Positions 11,251-21,731 of a stretch of 64,000 bases of DNA are shown here, piece after piece. The notes under the pieces were generated by a model. That model worked only from the letters and a program-made list of their open reading frames with translations. It was not told the origin of the DNA and searched no databases. A program made the translations under genes and the position numbers. Location: NCBI GenBank assembly GCA_036245525.1, contig BTPG01000003.1:160317532-160381531 (forward strand). The letters are read 5' to 3'. Position 1 is the first letter of the stretch. The number at the start of each line of letters is the position of its first letter. This stretch comes from Semisulcospira habei. Lineage: Eukaryota; Mollusca; Gastropoda; Semisulcospiridae.

Positions 11251-11868
11251 GAGGCCATTTACACTTGCAACCTAGGTTCAAACGAGTAGAGTTCAACCCC
11301 AGTTGAACCCAGGTTGATGCACTTATACTCGCATTTGGAACCGGGGTTGACATGCACACATGACGCAACAAAGCACTGTAGGAGTGCAGCCCCTTCCAGA
11401 AGACATCACCTTGCACACGAGACTCAAGCACTTCATATAGCAAAATTTGGAAAGAAGAAGAAAAAGTTTCTTACAGATCATGACCTTTAAGTCAACGTTG
11501 TTGAGAAACAGCATTCTTACACTGTCAGTTTGGCAAGCACATATTTAATAATCAGGTGTTTGGTCTCTGCCACAGTCTCACAACTGCTGGCAGCAAATTG
11601 TTCTGCTAACTTACAATAACCATCTGCAGCTCACATCTGGATGAGAAGCCATGGAAACAACTCACATTTCACTGCTGATGTGCACAAAGAACTTTAGCGC
11701 TATTAAAAGTGTTGTGTACTGAAATTCCCACCAGTGATCTCATGTCAGATTTCTTGGCAACATGCACAGTGATGATGAAGGGAATGTGGTTTAGATCCAA
11801 CCCCGGTTCAACCCTGCTTTCGGTTGGACCAAGGGTAAACGCATTAATGTGCAAGTGTAAATGGCCTC
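11251..11868. mobile_element. 618-bp non-autonomous TIR DNA transposon
   Basis: Ends are perfect 19-bp inverted repeats beginning GAGGCCATTTACACTTGCA. Inside each end lies a further inverted block around AACCCCGGTTGAACCC. No transposase is present. The target-site duplication is unclear, so the superfamily is left open; PIF/Harbinger or hAT are possible. Confidence 0.65.
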
Positions 11869-12743
11869 TTTACATATATTTATATATATACAGCATACAC
11901 AAAACCACACCCATTAATGTAAACTATACACAGTGTACATATTTTGTCATCTTTCACAAACCATAATCTCCTGAAACATCAAAACACAGTAATTCTAAAT
12001 ATCCTCCTAATTATATAATGTACTGATAATGAAAAAAAATTTTTTTTTTAAAGACATGGTTAGAAGATGACTGAAAAATGTCACAGACAAAACATAGTTT
12101 TGTTTACACAAAGAACTACTGTAATCAGATTATCAATTATAGATTTGGTATGTGTGTCTAAATGCAACAAAGGTCTGATGTTTTAAATGACATTAACACA
12201 ATATAAACAAAAACTAATACAATATCAGCATGAGACACAGATCCTCATGAGCCCCTGCAACTTCAGTTGCTCATGAGAATCTCTTGCTAACATGACTGAC
12301 TCCAACTGTTCCTCAAATTGAAGATATTACTTCAGATTCAGTAAACGACTTCTAGAGATCACAGTAAAAAAAAATCCAATCAGAAACTAGACTACAGAAC
12401 ACATAAATCAATACAAACTGGGATTTCAAAGTTCCTGCAGCCAACACGAGCAGATGAATAGACGTAATGAATATCAGAACTGATTCAGTAAAGCAGAGAT
12501 GCAAACAAACATGAGAGCGACAGCTCAGTCTCACCTACAGAAACCCCTGACTGTCAAACTCTAACCTTGCTTTTCAACACACAAACACAAATATACACAC
12601 CCATGTACACGCACTCCACTCCCACAATAATACACCCTTCCCCGAAACATACACCACCCATACAATCGTGAGAAATGCAGCCATGTGCCTGCTGTCTTAT
12701 AGAATATTCTTCTGCAAACTACAGCACAGAAGTCATCTACATT
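11869..12743. other. No gene seen
   Basis: AT-rich sequence with no recognisable coding content, terminal repeats or RNA gene. Confidence 0.5.
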
Positions 12744-12822
12744 TTAACTCATTCGCGGACAGCCGCATCCGATGTGCGGCATAAGCCACGCATCCGGATG
12801 CGGCTGGCCGCGAACGAGTTAA
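12744..12822. mobile_element. 79-bp palindromic TTAA-flanked MITE
   Basis: From TTAA at 12744-12747 to TTAA at 12819-12822 the sequence is a near-perfect hairpin with arms around CTCATTCGCGGACAGCCGCA. TTAA ends followed by a CYC start resemble piggyBac-type MITEs. It shares its right TTAA with the next MITE. Confidence 0.6.
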
Positions 12823-13032
12823 CCCATTTAGCCCCACAGCCACATTTCCCAAATTTTGGAGTTGTCAGCTAATGACTATGAACCAGGTGCAGGAGAAGGA
12901 TCGACCATGATAATTTAAGAGTAGTGCCAGATTAGATTGGTGTCTTCAGGTGTCAAGCTAATCTGGCACTACCCTTGAATTATCATGGTCAATCCATCTC
13001 CTGCCACAGGATGTTGGGGCTCAAAGGGTTAA
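12819..13032. mobile_element. piggyBac-like MITE, family M2
   Basis: It runs from TTAA at 12819 to TTAA at 13029-13032, with ends CCCATTTAGCCCC and, inverted, GGGGCTCAAAGGG. The centre is a long hairpin with arms around GTAGTGCCAGATTAG and CTAATCTGGCACTACCC. It is a good reference copy of family M2; others are at 15272, 26431, 29060-33377 (split) and 34957. Confidence 0.7.
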
Positions 13033-14117
13033 AACAAAAAGCTCAAGCAAACAAACACTGTCTTCATTGTTCATTTCTGGGGTAGGTTTCTGGCTTATAC
13101 AACAGAGATAATTATCAAGGCTGAGATATGGAAAATGAGATAGTGGAGTGCGTATACCGTCAGTAGAACTACCAAAATCAGACAAAAGGCCTGAAGCAAC
13201 TGCACTTGTTAACCTTTCACGGCAGTTTAGCCATTGCTCTTTAGTTTTCAGCTCTATGCCCACCGGCGCGCGCCAGCACACTTAGATTGGCTTCGCGGGA
13301 GCACTGAGATAGCGAGGCAGCCTCCTTCCTCTTACTATCAGCGCGCTAAATACCATCACTGATAAGGCACCAGCTATGCGGTCTCGCTTCCGCTGGGGAT
13401 ACGAATAGCACAGCAGCCGTCTTTGTTTACAGTACTACTGTGCTTGACCCCGATTAGCTCTTAGCCTCTGCTGCATACATCGGCGAATAAGCTGTAAATT
13501 ACAGATGTTGTCTGTAAACCGGAATTAATTCACCTGCAGTTGGGAGTGATTATTTGAACATACGTCGTCTTGTAGAAAGTTCAGACAAAGTCAGTGCTGT
13601 CAACGGATGTCTTAACTGGCATATCCCATGCTAAAATCTTCAAAAACCACATACCCGAGTCCTGCTAAAGCCGGTTTGGTGGGCCAAGTGAAAACGGTAA
13701 TCCATTCAGAGCACGCCAACATGAAGTATGCGAATTTCACCGATACAGTCAATGTTTTTAACAATATCACAATTTTAACACAGTTTAAAAACAATACACA
13801 AAGCAGAGGTTTACTGTTTGCTGTTAAGAGACTCAGTTCCGGCTTAGTGTCACATTAAAATGGCTTAAAATGAGTGTGTCTACAGGGTCACTATGATGCT
13901 GTGTCTAAACTTGATAGGCCGATCAGTTTCATTTTTTGGGACGAGTGACAGTCTGTGAATACCTGATGAAAATAGGGAGAAACCAAAGCCAAATGCTCTG
14001 TCAGAAGGATTCTAAGCTTCTGTTGAGGATCACTTTGTGCCCATGATACGGTCGGCCACATTTTGACTGCTGCTTGAAATGACTACATGTTTGACAGTCA
14101 TCAACAGAAAGTTTCAT
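13033..14117. other. No gene seen
   Basis: Mixed-composition DNA, more GC-rich near 13260-13460. No recognisable protein, RNA or element termini were found. Confidence 0.45.
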
Positions 14118-14240
14118 TTGTGGTACGTGAGTCATTGTCTAAAGCATGCGCATGCGTGTGCGAGTTGTGAGTGCGCGCTTAGAGTTATAATTATTATAAG
14201 ATAAGCGCATTATAAATACCGTAATTATTATTATTAAATG
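14118..14240 (+). mobile_element. 5'-truncated L2-like LINE, 3' terminal 120 bp
   Basis: Nearly identical to 33183-33305, the 3' end of the intact L2-like LINE. It includes the GCGCTTA...TAAGCGC stem and the (TTA)n tail. Only this terminal piece was inserted. Confidence 0.75.
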
Positions 14241-14251
14241 TTACCCCAAAA

Positions 14252-14533
14252 TCACACGTTTTGTGAATGTCTGTAGAGCCTGTGCGCTCCACTTGTTTTT
14301 TTTAATTTGACAAGCCTTGCATGACACATGCAACCAATTGATTTAGAATGCTTCCCTTCCTGGTCGTTGAGCACATCAATGTTGTAACACGAAAATATAT
14401 CACTGGTGTATTTAGTGCACAAAAACACGGGTTTGTTTTTGTCTTTGACTGCTCGCCTAAACCTTCTACCACAAAGTCTACACAAAGAATTCACGGCTTC
14501 CAAATGTCTTAGAAAGGAATGTTCATTCTCCAT
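14252..14533 (-). pseudogene. RAG1 N-terminal-like fragment (N-RAG-TP-like)
   Basis: A 93-residue open frame carries CRLCGRRFRR, then a lone Cys, then YNIDVLND, then CMCHARLVKLKK. This spacing of CxxC, IDV and a second Cys pair resembles the zinc-binding N-terminal region of vertebrate RAG1 and the molluscan N-RAG-TP elements described from Aplysia. A second copy is at 55633-56030. The frame ends in a stop soon after the second Cys cluster, and no transposase core is adjacent. It is probably a relic of a mobile element. The family match is made from motif memory and is provisional. Confidence 0.5.
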
Positions 14534-15271
14534 GGCTTTAACGCGCTATACTGTATATATATATATATATGGATCAGATAAGGGCACACATTGGAGTGAT
14601 ACATCCGGCACTGAAAACAAGTTTTTTACACACACGCACTGTCTACAGCGGAAGGAAAGTTCCTCGAACTACACACGTTGTAATCAAGTAATAAGCACAG
14701 AATTCGAAGAGGTTTTTCAAAACAAACTTATATGAGCTTGAAGAGGACAATTTCAAGCATAGTATTACATAATGATATTTACGATTGACACTTTTTAGCC
14801 ACGGTAATAATAAGTTATAAACAGGCTAAACTAATCGCATGCCTGACAGACTTCAACAGGGAACAAAGTGTGTGACGCTTCCCGCCAGCCACTATCAGTG
14901 AAGTGGGTCACGGCCGGCACAGAGCCCAACTAAACAGAGCAGTTCAGAGAAGGGTAAACTGCCGTGCTTTGTAACCTACAGGAATCGCCCATGACAAAAA
15001 TTGCTACCGAAAGCTAAAGAGTTAAGAATCTTTCATCCAACGTTTTCAATCTGCTAGAGTTGTAGAGTCATATTTGAGGAGCAGCTGTAGGCAATCATGG
15101 TCAGCAAGAGACACAGGCTTTCATAAACGCCTGCAGGGGTTTATGTGAATCTATGTCTCTTGCTGATAAAGATTGGCTCCAGCTGTTCTCAAGCTGAGGA
15201 TGTTTTCTCTGATTCTGCCCCATTGTGCATGCAGCCAACAGCACTGTACTACTTCGTACCACTGCCTCCAC
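14534..15271. other. No gene seen
   Basis: AT-rich DNA with a short AT dinucleotide run near 14551-14570. Nothing coding was recognised. Confidence 0.45.
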
Positions 15272-15473
15272 TTAACCCCATGGCCGCATTTCCCAAATTT
15301 TGAAGGTGTCACCCAAAGACTATGTACCAGATGCTGGCAATGAATTGACCATGACAATTCAAGCATAGTGCCAGATTAGCTTCGCGCCAGATGCCAAGCT
15401 AATCTGGCACTACATTTGAATTGTCATGGTCAATCCATCACCTGCTGTAGTGTGTTGGGCTAAATGGGATAAA
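15272..15473. mobile_element. piggyBac-like MITE, family M2
   Basis: Begins TTAACCCCATGGCCGCATT and ends GGGCTAAATGGGATAAA, where the right TTAA has mutated. The core hairpin of the family is present near 15350-15430. Confidence 0.65.
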
Positions 15474-16059
15474 CATATGACTGCAAACAAAAAGCTAAAG
15501 GTTACACAGAAGAAAAATAGGAAAAGTATACTGAACATAAGAATACTATAATGTGCATAAATTGTTTTCACAGCAGTTTTTCTGAGTACGGTTGATAGAT
15601 AAGTTATATCAATTTGTAGAGTAAAAAAATACAGCAACAAAAATGATCACACGCACGCACACGTGCACACAAAAAACACCACACTGAATCGTCAATAAAT
15701 ACAAGAAATGTATGAACCATGAATTCACTTATGTACTGTCCCATGCCACAGTAATGATGTTGTCAATGTTATGGTATGAAAGACTCTAGGCCGACATGAT
15801 GAATGACTTACATGACCAACCTAACACAATATTATCGAGCCAATACTGTTTTATGATGGCCGACGTCAGAAACCCAAACCTCACAAACTGATAAAATGTG
15901 TACATTGTGGAGAAAACACAACCTGTGCACACATGCCCCACAGCATTAGAACAGATGGCATGTGCAGAAAAAAAAATTCTTTAGCAAGTATGAACACAAA
16001 TTTCATTTCCCATTAAAATATCTGCTCTTCGCAAGATCAAAAAACAAGAATGGTAATGC
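15474..16059. other. No gene seen
   Basis: AT-rich DNA without recognisable coding or repeat structure. Confidence 0.45.
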
Positions 16060-16620
16060 CCGAGTATGACCGATTCAAAACTGTTATAAAAACTAAATTC
16101 TGTCCAAAATATTGTCATTTTAAACATATTTGTTGATCTCTTCCAACTGTTGACCTTTCCGAGGGGTCATTCAAATTTGCATATATATAAAAAGGTCTTA
16201 CCATCAGGAATCACTTTACCAAGTTTAGGATTGAAGTTGAAAATATTTGAGAAAAGGTTTTACAAATTTACAAATTTATGGACCTCCTGTGACCTTTGGC
16301 CTTTCTGAGGTCAGCTAAATTAGTATGCATAGAAAGGTCTTACCATCAGTTATCTCTGTGACATGTTTGGGTTTAAAGTTGAAGACAGAATTTGAGATAA
16401 GACAGTTTATGTCAAAATATGGCTATTTTGGACCCATTTCGGGACACCCTGTAACCTAGACCTTTGAGCAAGGTCACTGAAACTGGTATGTTTAGAGAAG
16501 TCTTGGACCAAATTTTAAGATTGTAGCCTAAATAGCTTCTGAGAAAATGCTGATGTTAAAGTTTTACTGTGGATGAGGGACGATGGCCCATGGTCGACAG
16601 ACAATAAACGGATGACAAAT
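16060..16620. repeat. Diverged tandem repeat, three units of ~140-165 bp
   Basis: Three units each carry a TGACCTTT motif, then GAGGTCA or GGTCA, then AGAAAGGTCTTACCATCAG or a variant. Unit starts are near 16150, 16290 and 16455. The final unit ends with a purine-rich GATGAGGGACGATGGCCCATG block. No coding sense was found. Confidence 0.55.
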
Positions 16621-16711
16621 GTCCCATTACATAGACTCGCCTTGCTATCGCACATGAGGTAAAAAATCAATCTCTGGGCTTTGTCCTATATGCTGTATTT
16701 ATCATAGCTAT

Positions 16712-16923
16712 TTAACCCTGACAATGACGTACTAGACCAACAAACGGATTCACTGTGACAGTTTATGAGTGGTGCCAGAGTAGTATGGTATCTATAGGCC
16801 CCAAGCTATTCTGGCACCTCCCTTCAACTGTTATGCTTCATCTGTCTCAGGAATAGTAATGAAACCTCCAGAGGACAACTCCCAAACATGGCCCAAATTT
16901 GGGGATTTCGATCCAAGGGCTTG
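16712..16923. mobile_element. Decayed piggyBac-like MITE, family M2
   Basis: Starts TTAACCCTGACAATG and keeps the central hairpin (GGTGCCAGAGTAG / CTATTCTGGCACC). The right end is eroded near 16911-16923. Confidence 0.5.
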
Positions 16924-17199
16924 ATGAGACATCAGTGTTCCTGCCATTACTACTGCTTGTAGTTTTGTCTCACCCAAGTTTCAAAGAAAGTTTTGTGTGT
17001 CAAATTCTACAGAATCAGCCACCTTTTACCAGTAATTTCTTACAGTAACTGCCAGTCATGGACCTAACTGTGTCATTCTAAGCCCTATGGAGATGGGGTT
17101 GAAAACACCTTCGCTCACTGTTCACTGGTCAGTCATTGCCTATCAGCAATTAACCAGCCATGACCCAGTAATTTAAACATTCAACAGATACAAAGCATC

Positions 17200-17694
17200 C
17201 GGTGAAGTACAAAAAAAGCTTCTTTATTCCTTGTAAATCTGGCTGTTAAAAAGCAAAATATACATATCAATTTGGAATGAAAAGAAATACTCTCCACACT
17301 GCACAATCCCTCACTCGGCATTTTTCCTCTGTAAGAGGCATTGATTCTCATGAATGAAAATGAATGTCTCTTGCTGGTGTGGCAGAGATCAATACCATCT
17401 ACATCCTCTGACAAAAATTATTCATGGGTTAATGCAATGAATGTGTCGTAAACAGCGCAACATACAAACTACTGGGAGAAAAACTAATGATGAAAATATT
17501 GTATAAATTCACGCGATTGGAAATTGTGAAATATGGGAACAAAAACAAGACCAATGATATATATAAATATGGACTCTTCATCTGGCAGGGATGCAGATGT
17601 TAATGTTAGAACAGATCTATGGCGAGTTCTACCAGGTTGTGTGCTGGGCAGGAATGGTGTAGACGCAGATCACACATAATTACAGCCACAGTTT
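17200..17694 (-). other. Probable sortilin 3' UTR
   Basis: The sequence downstream of the stop codon at 17695-17697 is AT-rich and contains a canonical AATAAA on the minus strand at 17223-17228, about 470 nt after the stop. The UTR may extend further; only transcripts could set the end. Confidence 0.4.
17223..17228 (-). promoter_or_regulatory. Candidate poly(A) signal of sortilin
   Basis: AATAAA on the minus strand, the first canonical signal noticed after the stop codon. Confidence 0.35.
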
Positions 17695-17709
17695 TCACTG
17701 CAGCATGTC
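17695..17709 (-). CDS. Sort1: Sortilin exon 9: C-terminal DMLQ and stop
   Basis: The last coding exon is five codons (Asp-Met-Leu-Gln-stop) behind a good acceptor, TTTGTTTATTCAG. Exon 8 ends in phase 0 after HDDSDD, so the joined tail reads DDSDDDMLQ. Vertebrate sortilin ends in a similar acidic cluster with a dileucine (DDSDEDLLE), the DxxLL-type signal bound by GGA adaptors. Here the dileucine is Met-Leu. Such a tiny exon is easily missed. It is supported by splice phase and homology, not by length. It lies 7.8 kb from exon 8, with DIRS-B in the intron. Confidence 0.8.
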   Translation of the reverse strand, partial: DMLQ

Positions 17710-17954
17710 CTGAATAAACAAAAGAAAAGATTAAAATTGTATTGATCTATGATGGAGTTGTTGGGTGGATGGGGGGGGGGGGGGTGGTGGTGGTGGTGGG
17801 GCAGATAGGGTAGTGTGATTACCAGTAGGGCCAGGAACAAATTCAAATATTTCTAGAAATTTCTTTTATCAGCACTGAAAGAAACACCTCCTCCCCACTT
17901 GAATGCTTCACCCTAACAAACACACCACCACCAAAACCACCACACCACCAAAAA

Positions 17955-18165
17955 ATGAATTTTTTTTCTAAAATGTATTTTTTTGAAAAATACTTACCGA
18001 TGGCATTATTATCTGGGAATACACTCTATTGCCTATAGATTTCAGCAAAAATTGTGTGTAGCACACAACTGGGGAGGAGACACCGGGGATCCAAGCACTA
18101 TGACCCCGGGTGGCCTCCCCTTACTACCCTATCCCGGCGAGCACAGGGCGACCTCGTCAGTTTCA
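17955..18165. repeat. DIRS-B inverted terminal repeat, 3' side
   Basis: Reverse complement of 24553-24722 over the block from TTACCGATGGCATTA to GACGAGGTCGCC (as seen on the right copy). The outer 40 bp are complementary to 18214-18255. Confidence 0.8.
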
Positions 18166-18209
18166 CACATAGCCACAAGAGGCAAGCGGGGCAGGCGGGA
18201 GGGCCATCC

Positions 18210-18300
18210 GAGTAATGCCATCGGTAAGTATTTTTCAAAAAAATACATTTTAGAAAAAAAATTCATTTGTTTTTTCAAAATACATTACCGATGGCATTAC
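18210..18300. repeat. DIRS-B internal complementary region
   Basis: The first part is complementary to the left outer end. The second part, ending CAAAATACATTACCGATGGC, is complementary to the right outer end at 24705-24740. Confidence 0.75.
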
Positions 18301-18474
18301 TATCTGGGAGAATGGGACCAGGCGGAGGGTGCCGTATCTAACCATAACCCAACCACTCCGCCGGCCCCATCGAGAGAGAACTCCCGACGATTTCAGCTAT
18401 GATGTGCCTAAGACGCCAGCAGCGCTCGGAGGGAGTGCTGGGCCGCGGAGATGTCGCCCACCCGTGCCCGGGAG

Positions 18475-19428
18475 TCACGTCGGCCGGATAGGTCTCTTAA
18501 GGTAGAAGCGTGCGAAAGTGGAGTCTGAGCGCCAGCCACCCGCTGCCACAATATCTTTGACCGAGCAGTTGCGGTCCAGGGCTAGACTGGCGGCTACTGC
18601 TCTCACTTCATGCGCCCGGATTTGTAAAGGCTCAGCGCCGCGTAGGGAGAGGTCTAGGTAGTCTGACCTAATCACCCACCGCAGCCAGGATGACACGATC
18701 TGGGCCGAGATGTGGCGTCTGCCCGCGGACAAGGTAAGAAGAGGCGCGAGCACCCCCGGCGCTGCGGCCGAGAGCGGTGCAGGTAAATCATTAGCGCCCG
18801 CACTGGGTCCTGTTGCCGCGATCCAGGGGAGAGGTCCGCTCCACGGAGGGGCCGTATCGTTAGCACCTGAGGAGCCGCCGCGGGCGGCGGTTCTTGGCCA
18901 GGAAGGACGGATCGGAGAGCCTCTGCGCAGAGCCGTCGGAACAAAACCGCAAACAGGCTGGGAGCATCGAGAGCGCGTGAAGCTCGCTGACTCGGGACGC
19001 TGTAACGAGAGCCAGAAGGAAACAGGTTTTCCGGGTCAAGTCTGAGAACCGAGCCAAGGGGAGGGGCTCAAATCGGTCCGTATTCAACCACGTCAGTACC
19101 CAGGCAAGATCCCACCGGGGTACTAGGGAACGTGAAACCGGACGTCGGAGTTCAAAGTGAGCCAGAAATTCAACAGATCCTTGCAGGCGCCTGGGTCCGG
19201 AAGACACAGGTGACGGTAGATGTCCACAATCATAACGCGGTAGCCCTTGATGGCGACCGGGGCTAAGCCCCGGTCGTCGAAGAGCCACAGGAAGAACTCC
19301 GCCAGTTGGTGGGAGGCTAGGTTAGTGGGAGGGAGCCCATGGGAGGTGCACCAGGTCGTAAAGACCCTCCACTTGCCTTCGTACACCTTCCTTGTAGAGA
19401 GTCTGCGGGCTGCTGCAATTGCCGCCAC
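18475..19428 (-). pseudogene. DIRS-B tyrosine recombinase, nearly intact
   Basis: The N-terminal SAM-like domain is in 19428-19123 (RKVYEGKWRVFTTWC). The catalytic half runs through 19288-18860 and 18753-18475. The C-terminal block has IRAHEVRAVAASLA (HxxR), VAAGGWRSDSTF and the catalytic Tyr in ARFYLK. The frame is split at least twice, near 19123 and 18860-18750, so this copy is probably inactive, although every catalytic residue that can be seen is kept. Its role would be to integrate the circular DIRS DNA. Confidence 0.75.
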
Positions 19429-19798
19429 TGCAGCATCCGAGAACCTCTAGCGGCGCGGGCGTGCCGGACAACCTCCAAGCGTGTAGGCGGAGGCGTTCGG
19501 GGCACGGATGGAAAAGCCGCTGACGGGGCTGCTTGAGTATCGTGGAAGGGGTAGGAAGCTCCATAGGAGGGTCCGTCGCAAGCGCAAGGAGGTCCGTGGT
19601 CCAGCTCTTGGTCCAGTTGAAGGGGGCCACCAGCAGGAGGACCGCCGAGCATCCCAGAAGCTTCCGCAGTACCTTCGGAACGAGGACTGACGGGGGGTAG
19701 GCGTAAGCAATCAGGCCGACCCAAGGAATGGGGAGCGCGTCCACTGCCCAAGCGAGTGGATCCAGGACTGGCGAGACGTAGACCGGGAGCTGGCTGTT

Positions 19799-21700
19799 TC
19801 ATCTGGTGGCAAACAGATCCACTAGCGGCGTTTCCCAGTGAGAGCAGAGCAGGCGAAAAATATCCGGGCGTAGGGACCGCTCCGTGTGGAGCAACTGTCC
19901 GCGACGAGACAGGGCGTCTGCCATCACGTTGAGGTGGCCAGGGATGTGGCGGGCTCGTAGGGCAATGCCTCGATCCCTGCACCAGAGGAGAAGGTGGTAC
20001 CGAAGAATGTAAAGGGAGGGCGAGAGAGTGCCACCCTGATTCTGTATGTAAGCCACCACCGTCGAGTTGTCGGAGAGCACGAGGACTTCCTGATTGGCCA
20101 AGGTCTCCTGCCAAACGTCGAATGCCAACCCAACTGCCTTCAGCTCCAGCCAGTTGACGTGATTCCCGAACAGCTCCCGAAGCCAACGCCCGAGGCCGAG
20201 AGAAATCCGGTAACAGGTGCGCGCCCCAGCCGGCCTGGCTCGCCTCTGTACAGAGAGACCACCGAGGCGGCGGGGAGTGTAGGGCACCCCCGAAGCCAGC
20301 CAAGCGAGGTCCGCCCACCTCTCGAGGTGAGGACGAGCCAGAGGCGTGACAGGTACTAGATCCAACAGAGCGCCCGAGGGTCGCCAGTGAATTGATTGAT
20401 TGTACATTGCTTAACGTCCCGACAGCAACAAGGCTTTCTCAGGACGTGCCTGCACTGCTTGTGAAAAAAAAATAACAACAGAACATTGAATGTATGTCGC
20501 CAGCCGGTCAAATACGTTAAATAAACCTAACACATGGGGCCTAAATAAAGCTAAGACCATTTAGCAACACACATCCAATATCAAGAGCTACAGGCAGTGC
20601 AGACAGTAGGGAGAGTTTTAAAAAGGCAAATACAGGTGAATGGACAAAGGGTAGACAGAAACACATGCCCCAGAATAGAGAGAAAACCCCACCCTGTGGG
20701 GCTGACCAGGGTGACCCTGGGAACTAAAAAATACCTAACCCCACCCAAGTCCCCCAGGGCAGACCCGGGTGGGGTGTCGCCAGTGAAGAAGGAGACGTAG
20801 CTGGAGAGGCCGAGCATAAAGTCTGCCCAAGGGAAGCAGGTCCGCAGCCGCACTGAGGAGGCCCAGGAGTTGAAGCCAGACCCTGGCGGTGAAGGAGGAT
20901 CCCATCCCCATCGAAGTCGCTAAGTCGACGATCTTCTGGCGCCTGGCCAGAGGCAGGCGGGCAAGGTTGAGGTCGGTCAGGAATTCCATCCCCCGATGTA
21001 GAACCGTCGAGAGGGAGAAGATCGGATTTCCCCAATTGAGTAGGAAACCTAGACGACGCAGAAGGGAAAGCAGGGCATCCCTGTCCGTCTGGAGGGCTGC
21101 GGAAACCAAGTTGCGCAGTAGAAGGTCGTCCAAGTAATTGGAGGCCGGGCTCAAGGAGCGCTGACGGAAGTAGGCTATCACGGCGTCGAGCAGTCTTGTA
21201 AACACCCACGGACTGATGTTGAGGCCGAAAGGAAGGGCGCAGAACTGGTAGACGATCCCCCCAAGTCAAACCGAAGGTACCGGCGAAACGACGGATGAAT
21301 CGGGACGTGCAGATAGGCGTCTGACAGATCGAGGCTGATCGCAAAGTCCATCGGCCGGAGGGCCGCACAGAGTGTCCTGGCCGTCTCCATCCTGAAGCGA
21401 GGGGCCAAGCTAATAAGTCGATAACTGGACGCCACTTGCCGCCTGGTTTGGGAACTAGAAGAGTCGGCTGTAGAACGCCGGAGAGTCCTGCCGCAAAACC
21501 ACCTCTGTCGCCGCTTTGGTGAGGAGGGTCGCCACTTCCCCGCGCAGAGCGTCCGCCTGTGTGCCGTCGAGCGGTTCCTGGGTCCACATGGGTGCTCTGC
21601 GAAGAGGCGGAGGCGACAGGAACGAAAGTTGCAGGCCTGCGGTAACGGTGGAAAGAATCCAGGGGTCGTCCGGGAACAGCGATCTCCAAGATCGCTGAAG
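19799..21700 (-). pseudogene. DIRS-B reverse transcriptase-RNase H, split by a SINE
   Basis: The polymerase half (20786-21700) shows box A FAISLDLSDAYLHVPIHP, SPWVFTRLLDAV and NYLDDLLLR, so both catalytic motifs are intact. The RNase H half (19799-20390) shows LVLSDNSTVVAYIQNQGG and ARHIPGHLNVMADALSRR. A 385-bp SINE-like element at 20391-20775 separates them at the LHWRP motif. A small frameshift also lies in the polymerase half near 21200-21440. Confidence 0.85.
20391..20775 (-). mobile_element. SINE-like retroposon inside DIRS-B RT/RNase H
   Basis: Flanked by GTCGCCAGTGA at 20380-20390 and 20776-20786. It lies at the same alignment position as the copy at 4972-5362 in DIRS-A. The two SINE copies are about 97% alike by eye, while the surrounding DIRS sequences differ far more. 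Confidence 0.9.
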
Positions 21701-21731
21701 AGCGACAGCCGCCCGCCGACGGGAGGCTCGA

